DNA from: CBDUBU01 sp965365465
GTDB lineage: Bacteria > Bacteroidota > Rhodothermia > Rhodothermales > DASSAV01
Reading direction: 5' to 3'
Length of the DNA: 30,086 nt
NCBI GenBank assembly: GCA_965365465.1
Contig: CBDUBU010000010.1
Span: forward strand, 1-30,086
Part shown: piece after piece, positions 24,098-30,086 of the stretch
Position numbering within the stretch: the stretch's first letter is position 1
Layout of the letters: the number at the start of each line of letters is the position of its first letter
Notes under the pieces: generated by a model
Databases searched by the model: none
What the model saw: the letters and a program-made list of their open reading frames with translations, nothing else
Told to the model about the DNA's origin: nothing
Program-made: the position numbers and the translations under genes

Positions 24098-25051
24098 TCA
24101 TTGCTGCCCGCGCAGTTCGCGGCGGACGATTTTGCAGGGATCTTTGATCTCGAACTCCTCCGGAAAGTCGCCCGCGACGGAGATGCCCAGCAAGTCCAGG
24201 TAACGTAGCATTTCCGGCCACGAGACGGTTCGGGTGGCCACGCCGCCCAGGTAGCCGAGGCCGTTTTCGACATTCGAGACGACTCCCGGCAGCGCCAGCG
24301 TTTCCAGATCCAGGGAGGGATCCGGCCAGTCAGGGCCTGCCGCCGCCACGCGCACCCGCACCCGAAGCAAAATGAGGTCGAGGGGCGCATAAGAGTTGCG
24401 AACGGCGATGGTATTCAGGTCATCAAATACGTTGGTGACGTAGGCCTGTCCGTAAGAAGTCCGGCGCGAGGGGCCTTTGTAGGAAATGCCATGCGAACGA
24501 ACCGCATCCAGCGGGTCGGTGCGTAGGCGCAGATCATAAATCATTTCCAGCTCCGCGAGCCGGTCCACGTCTTGCAGTACGAACACCGGTGGATCGGTAA
24601 GTGAGTTTTCGTCAAAGATCGTGCAGAGCAGCGGTTCTGTGATTGCCTCCGGGAGCGTGACGGTAGCCGTGCTGGCGCTGCCGTCCGAGCGCTCTACAGA
24701 GAATAGGTACGTTTCGCCGTTGCGAAGCGGTTCGGCGGACCAGAAGTTGTGCGCCGATACAGGTCCGATCTGAAAAAGCGAATCCCGCCACACGGTGCTT
24801 TCGCCGGAAGCGAGGTGCGTAAGGCGCACTACGGCGTCAAGGTCGGCAAGTTGTACTTCAAACTGCATCCGGAGCGGGGCTATACGGACGAACTGTGTGT
24901 CCGCAGCGGCGTCGAGGTACCCGCCTATGGAAAAATACCGGTCCTGCGACTGCACGAACGGATCGAAAGAGGTTTCGCAGCCGGCAAGAACGAGGAGTGT
25001 CACAAACACCGCCGGAAGAAGGCATCGCAGGTAGGTCGGTGCGCAGCGCAT
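24098..25051 (-). CDS. DUF4249-family outer-membrane lipoprotein
   Basis: A 317-aa lipoprotein with lipobox LAGC (Cys25) after a hydrophobic signal. The following region (SFDPFVQSQDRYFSIGGYLDAAADTQFVRIAPLR) has the DUF4249 pattern: an extracytoplasmic beta-rich protein usually encoded next to a TonB-dependent receptor in Bacteroidota and relatives. Its ATG overlaps the stop of the receptor gene (TGATG on the minus strand), so the two are translated together and probably form one uptake complex. The ligand is not evident. It may act as a surface-exposed accessory to the receptor. Confidence 0.82.
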   Translation of the reverse strand: MRCAPTYLRCLLPAVFVTLLVLAGCETSFDPFVQSQDRYFSIGGYLDAAADTQFVRIAPLRMQFEVQLADLDAVVRLTHLASGESTVWRDSLFQIGPVSAHNFWSAEPLRNGETYLFSVERSDGSASTATVTLPEAITEPLLCTIFDENSLTDPPVFVLQDVDRLAELEMIYDLRLRTDPLDAVRSHGISYKGPSRRTSYGQAYVTNVFDDLNTIAVRNSYAPLDLILLRVRVRVAAAGPDWPDPSLDLETLALPGVVSNVENGLGYLGGVATRTVSWPEMLRYLDLLGISVAGDFPEEFEIKDPCKIVRRELRGQQ

Positions 25052-27354
25052 CAGCGGGTCTCCACTTTGAGCGAGATATAGGGGATCATCGGAAGCTGGT
25101 TTATCCGGCGGAACGTAAAAACGTCGTAGTAAAAAAGGTTGGCGCGGTCGTAGAGGTTAATAGCGCCGCCCTGCACGGTCAGGCGGGCTGCCTCGAACGA
25201 AATGGTGCGCTCGATCGAGATATCCAGGCGGTGATAGGCAGGCAGGCGACCGTCGAAAGGCCGGTCAAAAAGCACGCGCCGGATGCCCGGCTGTCTTCTC
25301 ACATCGTAGAGCGTCTGGAGCGGGATGAATTCGTCGAAGCCGAAGATGCGCGTATAGGGCAGGCCCGTTCCAAACTGCCAGTGAACGCCTGCTGTAAAGA
25401 GTGGCAGGTCGATGCTGGCAACTACGTGAACCTGATGCCGCCGGTCGTGGGGAGGAGTATAGCGCTGCACAGGCTCCCCGAACCACAGACTGAAATTTCC
25501 CTGCGAAGCGAGGTACTCGGTGCGCGAAAACCCGTAGCCCAGGCTCAGATGAACCGGGGCGCGGTTAAGCTCGGCGCGGGTATCGAACCCGTAGAGGTTG
25601 CCGTAGGCGAGCGCAAGGGACGTGGTAAACCGGGCGAGGGTGCTCCAGATAGGCACAGGAAGATTGCTGATGCGCTTGTAGTAGCCTTCGGTCTGGAAGG
25701 AGAACCAGGACCCTACCTGTTTCTGCCAGCCGGCCAGCGCGTGCAAGGCTCTTGCTTGAACGCCCAGGGGGGCGGGAACCCAGGCAATGAACACCGAACC
25801 GGCATCGCGTTCGTCGCTGATCCCTTCAAGCGCCTGCCGGTAGATCCCGGCCGCCACATTGAACTGCTGGGTCGAGGCGCGCCCGTCCGGACGCCAGGCC
25901 ATGCGAAAGCGCGGCTCCGCGCTGAACGTGCCTGCTGCGGGCGCAAAGCGAAACGAAAGGCCGGGCGTGAGGGAGAGCCGGTCGGCCAGCGTGTAGGTCG
26001 CTTCGGCATAGGCGCCCACGTCGAATACCAGCGCGTCGCTTGATTCGAGGTTCTGGAACTGTTCCAGCGTGTACCCCAGCCAGTTCATACGCACGAACAT
26101 CCCCCAGTCCACCCTGGAAAACCGGCGTGGATAGGAAGTAAAGTTCAGTTCCGTGTTTGCCAGCAGGGAGTACGAAGTCCGCTCCGGATCGCGTATATCC
26201 CCGAAGGCATTGTTTACGTACGAAACTCCGGTGCTCAGATCCACGGCAGTCTTCGACGTGGAAGGAAGGGTCAGGCAGCGTCCTCCTGCCACGAAATTAC
26301 TCCAGCGGAAAATATCCCGTGAGGGTTCGTCAGCGGGGTCCATGCTGCCCCGGTCGTAGGTATGCACCGACGAAATAGAGCAGCGGTATTTATCCTGGTC
26401 AGTCAGGTGCAGCTTGACGAACGTGTCGTTAAAGGCAAAGGGGAGATCGCGGCCCAGAAAAACGGGCGCGGTGCGCTCGATGGCGGAGGTGCGCAGCGAG
26501 GTAAGAAACGAGATCTTACCCGGTTTCAGCGGGCCTTCCGCCTGCACGCCTGTGATAAAGGGGCTGAGGGATGCTTGTCCTGCGTACGCCAGCTTGTTGC
26601 CGTCGCGCGTCGTCACGTCGATCACGGAAGAGATCCGTCCGTTGTACCGGGCGCCGAAGCCGCCCGCGTAGGCATCGACGTGAGAGACGAGATCCTGCGG
26701 AAAAGCCGAGAAAAAGCCGATGACGTGAAAGGGCTGATAGATGAGCAGGCCATCGACAAGGACCAGGTTCTGCGCGGGCGTCCCGCCCCGGATAAAGAGT
26801 TGCCCGCCCCGGTCGCCGAGCGTGACAACGCCGGGCAGGCTCTGCAGGTAGCTCGCCAAGTCGCCGCTTGCATCCGGTGTAGGAATGCGGGCAAGGTCGC
26901 GGGGTCGGGCAGTCTGGAGTCCGGCCTGTTGCGCTGCGCCCCGCTCTGCCTCGATGACGACTTCCTCCAGCGCTTCCTCGTCAGGTCGCAGCGCTACGTT
27001 CAGCGTGACCAGCAGATCAGCGCCCAGATCCAGCGTGTCGCGGAACGCAGCGTAGCCGACAAAGCTGAAGTTCACTACGTACCGGCCGGGAGGGATGCGG
27101 GAGATCTGGTAGTACCCGTCTTTGCTGGTTGCCGTCCCGCGAATATGCGCCTGTTCGTCCTGGAGCGTCACGTTAACGCCAACCAGGGTCTGGCGGTCTT
27201 CATGGTCTACCACGAAACCGCGCAGGGAGACTTGCTGTGCGGCAGCATCCTTAGAAAAGAAAGCGGCCTGTACACACAACAGGAGAAGCAGTGCAAGCCA
27301 CCCGGCTGCCCGCGCTATCGGGACGGTTCCGGATCGGGCAGACATCCAGCTCAT
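25051..27354 (-). CDS. TonB-dependent receptor with carboxypeptidase-like N-terminal domain
   Basis: A 767-aa outer-membrane receptor. After a signal peptide (ending DAAAQ) comes a CarboxypepD_reg-like beta-sandwich (VSLRGFVVDHEDRQTLVGVNVTL to about residue 110), then a plug domain with ASYLQSLPGVVTLGD, LFIRGGTPAQNLVLVDG and GGFGARYNGRISSVIDV, then an aromatic-rich 22-strand-type barrel to the C-terminus. It imports a ligand with energy from TonB/ExbBD. The start is uncertain among in-frame ATGs at 27426, 27354 and 27345; the middle one gives the best signal peptide. Overlap with the DUF4249 gene defines a two-gene operon. The nearby fucosidase suggests a glycan-derived ligand, but this is only positional. 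Confidence 0.92.
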   Translation of the reverse strand: MSWMSARSGTVPIARAAGWLALLLLLCVQAAFFSKDAAAQQVSLRGFVVDHEDRQTLVGVNVTLQDEQAHIRGTATSKDGYYQISRIPPGRYVVNFSFVGYAAFRDTLDLGADLLVTLNVALRPDEEALEEVVIEAERGAAQQAGLQTARPRDLARIPTPDASGDLASYLQSLPGVVTLGDRGGQLFIRGGTPAQNLVLVDGLLIYQPFHVIGFFSAFPQDLVSHVDAYAGGFGARYNGRISSVIDVTTRDGNKLAYAGQASLSPFITGVQAEGPLKPGKISFLTSLRTSAIERTAPVFLGRDLPFAFNDTFVKLHLTDQDKYRCSISSVHTYDRGSMDPADEPSRDIFRWSNFVAGGRCLTLPSTSKTAVDLSTGVSYVNNAFGDIRDPERTSYSLLANTELNFTSYPRRFSRVDWGMFVRMNWLGYTLEQFQNLESSDALVFDVGAYAEATYTLADRLSLTPGLSFRFAPAAGTFSAEPRFRMAWRPDGRASTQQFNVAAGIYRQALEGISDERDAGSVFIAWVPAPLGVQARALHALAGWQKQVGSWFSFQTEGYYKRISNLPVPIWSTLARFTTSLALAYGNLYGFDTRAELNRAPVHLSLGYGFSRTEYLASQGNFSLWFGEPVQRYTPPHDRRHQVHVVASIDLPLFTAGVHWQFGTGLPYTRIFGFDEFIPLQTLYDVRRQPGIRRVLFDRPFDGRLPAYHRLDISIERTISFEAARLTVQGGAINLYDRANLFYYDVFTFRRINQLPMIPYISLKVETR

Positions 27355-27537
27355 ATGCAGGGCAACGGACTTGAAACCGGAAAGTGCGAAGGTACGCCTG
27401 TGGGGTCGCACCGGCGCATAGTACAACGATCTGCCTGTGAGATGCCACCGCGCCCGCTGCGGGATAAGAAAAAGAGGGCTAAAAAGTGTGTTTAAGGGGA
27501 AGAGGGAAACGGAATTACCCTTTCAGACCCGCCGCGT

Positions 27538-28338
27538 TCAGGAGGCGGAAGAGAGGTTCCACTTGCGAGTCAGACGGGTAATCAGTTCGTGTTCAGCTTC
27601 AATTGTGTTTCCGTCAGCACCGGCCACGAACTTGAGGTCTTCCAGCAAGGCGGTTCGCTGGTGTTCAGGCACGAAAGATTCTACTGCTTCTACGGCTTCC
27701 GTAAAAACACGCTGATCCGGTCCCTGCGCGTATACTGTGACTGCGTCTTTCAGGACGCCGCGCACCTCTTCTTCGCTTGCATCCGGAACCCATTCGTTGA
27801 GCTTGGCCGTAATAGCTTCTGCTTCCGCGACGCTCAGGTCGCCGTCCGTCTGGTGGGCCAGCGTAAGATAAATGATAGCGAGGTCGTGCAACGCGGTCCA
27901 GTTTCCTTCCTGTTTCTGTCCGCCCAGGATGCTCCAGGATTGATCTGCCTCGGCGCTGCTGACGCTTGCATGAAGATCCCATGCCCGCGCCAGATCCCCG
28001 ATGAAGGAGCCTTCCTTATGCAGGAATTTATCGTCGGCCAGGGCAATGTCCATGAGGTCGTCAAGAACGGCCTGGCGCAGTTCCGTCGGAATCGAGAGGC
28101 TCACCGCATCCACCGCCTCTTGCAGCCGCTCCTGTGCATCGTCCTGTACGTAGATGTCCAGCGCCTCCTTGAGCGCGCTCAATACCGTCTCTGAGGCGAC
28201 ATCCTGCCAGCCGCGCAGGCGCTCTGCAATGGCGTCGATCTCTGAGTTTGTAAGCACATCATCCGTGCTATGCGCCAGCGCAATGTAGATCAGCGCCAGG
28301 TGATTCAGGATGCGCCGTCCGTTCTTGTCATGCTCCAT
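27538..28338 (-). CDS. Tandem TerB-like helical protein
   Basis: A 266-aa cytoplasmic, acidic, all-helical protein. AAGGA lies 6 bp before the ATG at 28338, a strong site for this window. Two homologous halves are visible, about 12-123 and 150-262: LALIYIALAHSTDDVLTNSE matches LAIIYLTLAHQTDGDLSVAE, and LMDIALADDKFLHKEGSFI matches LKFVAGADGNTIEAEHELI. The pattern of alternating helices with acidic AHxTD and ADxxxxxxE turns is that of TerB-type domains, which bind metal and often act with membrane stress systems. No other ter gene is present. It lies just downstream of an OmpR-type two-component pair on the same strand, but with a 138-bp gap and possibly its own promoter. Confidence 0.75.
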   Translation of the reverse strand: MEHDKNGRRILNHLALIYIALAHSTDDVLTNSEIDAIAERLRGWQDVASETVLSALKEALDIYVQDDAQERLQEAVDAVSLSIPTELRQAVLDDLMDIALADDKFLHKEGSFIGDLARAWDLHASVSSAEADQSWSILGGQKQEGNWTALHDLAIIYLTLAHQTDGDLSVAEAEAITAKLNEWVPDASEEEVRGVLKDAVTVYAQGPDQRVFTEAVEAVESFVPEHQRTALLEDLKFVAGADGNTIEAEHELITRLTRKWNLSSAS

Positions 28339-28476
28339 AGGGGTCCTTGCAAAATGAAAGTAGACAGGCAGGCAACTGCCGTAGATCAGGAATATGCCAT
28401 AAATATCGGGCGTGCAGGAATGATCCGGCAGCGCCTCACTTGTAACAAGGACGTGCTACTTGCCGAAGAAACGGAA

Positions 28477-29181
28477 TCAAGCGATGAACTTGTAGCCGAT
28501 GCCGTAGACGGTTTCGATGTACTGAGGCACGTTGGGATCCGTTTCGATCTTCTTGCGGAGTGAGGCAACGTGCCGGTCGATGGTGCGCGTCGTGATGTCG
28601 CCGCTGATGCCCCACACATCGCGCAGCAGTTGCTTGCGGCTCACGGTGCGCCCCCGGTGTTCGATGAAGTACCGCAGGATGTCGAATTCGAGCGCTGTGA
28701 ACTGGATTTCCTCGTTCTCGGAATAGGCCGTATGGTTGCTGAAATTGACTTCCACATTGCCGAACCGATATACGTCCATCGGGCTTTCCGAGGGCGCCGT
28801 GGTGCGGCGAAGCACGGCTTTTACGCGGGCTGCGAGTTCTTCGGCGCTGAATGGCTTGGTCATGTAATCATCGGCGCCCAAGCCGAAGCCCTGCAACTTG
28901 TCTTCTTCCTGTCCTTTGACGGTGAGCATGAGAACCGGGGAGGCCACGCCCGACTTGCGCGCTTCCCGGAGCACATCGAATCCGTTTCTTTTCGGAAGCA
29001 TGACATCCAGGATCACGATGTCATAGGGCGGAAGAGAGGTCATCTGGTTGAGCGCCTGCTCGCCGTCCATAGCCCGCACCACCTCATATCCCTTCATCGT
29101 AAAAAGGTCTTCCAGGCCCATCCCCATTTCCGGGTCGTCCTCGACGATGAGCATTCGGGTATCTTTGAAATCTGCTTTCAT
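28477..29181 (-). CDS. OmpR/PhoB-type response regulator
   Basis: A 234-aa regulator with an intact receiver: acidic residues Glu14/Asp15/Asp16, phospho-acceptor Asp59 in IVILDVMLP, Thr87 and Lys109 in DDYMTKPF. The DNA-binding domain (about 133-233) has LEFDILRYFIEHRGRTVSRKQLLRDVW, TRTIDRHVASLRKKIE and ETVYGIGYKF. It follows the histidine kinase at 29232 on the same strand after 50 bp and is its evident partner. An extended -10 element in that gap suggests that the regulator can also be transcribed alone. Confidence 0.94.
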   Translation of the reverse strand: MKADFKDTRMLIVEDDPEMGMGLEDLFTMKGYEVVRAMDGEQALNQMTSLPPYDIVILDVMLPKRNGFDVLREARKSGVASPVLMLTVKGQEEDKLQGFGLGADDYMTKPFSAEELAARVKAVLRRTTAPSESPMDVYRFGNVEVNFSNHTAYSENEEIQFTALEFDILRYFIEHRGRTVSRKQLLRDVWGISGDITTRTIDRHVASLRKKIETDPNVPQYIETVYGIGYKFIA

Positions 29182-29213
29182 CTTCTATATATAGCGCAAA
29201 GGTTACAATCTGT

Positions 29214-29222
29214 ATTATACCA
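29214..29222 (-). promoter_or_regulatory. Extended -10 promoter candidate in front of the response regulator
   Basis: TGGTATAAT on the minus strand combines TGn with an exact TATAAT, 33 bp before the regulator ATG at 29181. Extended -10 elements can work without a good -35. It lies in the short gap after the kinase stop. Confidence 0.4.
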
Positions 29223-29231
29223 TCCGTTCAG

Positions 29232-30086
29232 TCATGGGGTCTTCCTTTTTTGCGGCGCAACACCAGATAGAGGTAACAAAATCGTGAAAGTCGAACCTGC
29301 TCCGACTCTGCTCGACACCTGAATGCGTCCGCCGTGCGCCTCCACGATGTGCCGCACCAGGGCAAGCCCCAGTCCGCTGCCGGACACAGGCTTCCCTTGA
29401 TCGCCGTTGACGCGGTAAAACTCGTCAAAAATGTGTTCCAGGCTTTCGCGCGGGATGCCGATCCCCTGGTCCTTCACGGACATGGCAACGGCAGAACGTC
29501 CTTCCAGTCTGGCTCGCACCGCGCGCACTACCAGCGTATGCGGCTCGCTGTACTTGACTGCATTGTCCAGCAGATTGATAAGCGCCTGTTTGATCGTGTC
29601 CGGGTCCATCAGAATGGCGGGCAGGTGCTCATCCATTTCCAGATCGACCCGGTATCCGCGCTCTTCATAAATCACGCTGAACGTGTCTACCACCTCAGCT
29701 ACCACTTCATCGACGGGCACTTCCCTGAAATCGTATTTCATCTGCCCGCGCTCGATGCGGTTGAAGTCCAGCACGTTGTCGACGAGCAGGGCAAGCCGTT
29801 CGCATTCACGTTCGATGACGGCGTGGTAGCGGTCCCGTTTTTCACTGGCTTCCGGCGGCTGCCCTTCCAGCAGTTCGTTGAACAGGCGAATCTTGGCGAT
29901 CGGCGTCTTTAATTCATGAGAAACGTTGGAGACAAAGACCGATTTCAGGCGGCTCAACTCCATCTCCCGCATGGTCACACGCGCCGTAACGAACATACCG
30001 ATGATAACGATGATAAGCGGTACAAGGCTTGAGAAGTAGCTCCGCCAGCGATCGGCTGCGCGGATCAGATCGGCGGCGAGGGAGTC
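29232..30086 (-). CDS. Sensor histidine kinase, C-terminal part (5' end outside window)
   Basis: The frame is open from the kinase stop at 29232 to the right edge of the window, giving at least 284 residues of a longer protein. From the edge inwards there is a short periplasmic end (DSLAADLIRAADRW), a membrane helix (YFSSLVPLIIVIIGMFVTARV), then HisKA with VSNVSHELKTPIAKIRLF, N-box QALINLLDNAVKYS, G1 VKDQGIGIP, F-box FDEFYRV, and G2 GSGLGLALV. All catalytic boxes are present. The missing left half should hold the first membrane helix and the sensor. The ATG at 29996 lies inside the membrane helix and is not a start. Partner regulator follows directly. Confidence 0.93.
   Translation of the reverse strand, partial: DSLAADLIRAADRWRSYFSSLVPLIIVIIGMFVTARVTMREMELSRLKSVFVSNVSHELKTPIAKIRLFNELLEGQPPEASEKRDRYHAVIERECERLALLVDNVLDFNRIERGQMKYDFREVPVDEVVAEVVDTFSVIYEERGYRVDLEMDEHLPAILMDPDTIKQALINLLDNAVKYSEPHTLVVRAVRARLEGRSAVAMSVKDQGIGIPRESLEHIFDEFYRVNGDQGKPVSGSGLGLALVRHIVEAHGGRIQVSSRVGAGSTFTILLPLSGVAPQKRKTP

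Noticed and set aside
22438..24390. 650-codon minus-strand open frame across the fucosidase gene, repeat copy B and the DUF4249 gene
   Set aside because: It is antisense to GH29 catalytic motifs and runs through an intergenic repeat and another gene's frame. Its composition is not protein-like.
26362..27495. 377-codon plus-strand open frame opposite the TonB receptor
   Set aside because: It is antisense to the plug and carboxypeptidase-like domain and has no recognisable domain or start signal.

Overview
The window looks like chromosomal DNA from a GC-rich member of the Bacteroidota/Rhodothermota, most likely a Rhodothermales-type bacterium. The evidence is a TonB-dependent receptor with an N-terminal carboxypeptidase-like domain coupled to a DUF4249 lipoprotein, a secreted GH29 fucosidase, a PQQ/cytochrome c lipoprotein dehydrogenase, LytS/LytTR and OmpR-type two-component systems, and mostly weak Shine-Dalgarno sequences. 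The placement is inferred from gene content; no rRNA or tRNA gene is present.

Layout. 1-9005 is housekeeping: the 3' end of thiM, recQ, a convergent orphan membrane histidine kinase (PAS-HisKA-HATPase), a divergent family-B DNA polymerase, and biosynthetic arginine decarboxylase (speA). 9111-10320 holds two small one-helix membrane proteins; the second overlaps a macrodomain (ADP-ribose hydrolase) gene by TGATG. On the minus strand, 13599-10342 encodes a LytS-type kinase, its LytTR regulator, and a secreted protein made of two tandem GH2-like sugar-binding folds.

13765-17328 is the most unusual part. It holds an OmpR-type regulator with a degenerate receiver, a membrane protein of unknown function, a small exported/membrane protein pair, and two non-coding arrays of CTAA motifs spaced 11 bp apart. 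Both arrays are followed at the same distance by a GATATT element, so they look like two co-regulated minus-strand promoters. The 1.18-kb gap 14395-15576 has no convincing gene but carries one array and several small repeats.

17604-19822 encodes a protein of two tandem PH-like folds, a four-helix membrane protein, OsmC (convergent, with a hairpin covering both stop codons) and an exported DinB-fold protein. 20135-27354 is surface/periplasmic catabolism: PQQ dehydrogenase, alpha-L-fucosidase, DUF4249 lipoprotein and TonB receptor. Two copies of an ungapped 140-bp intergenic repeat (about 81% identical) lie in this part. The window ends with a tandem TerB-like protein and a classical OmpR response regulator/histidine kinase pair; the kinase runs off the right edge.

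No insertion sequence, phage gene, CRISPR array or tRNA was recognised.
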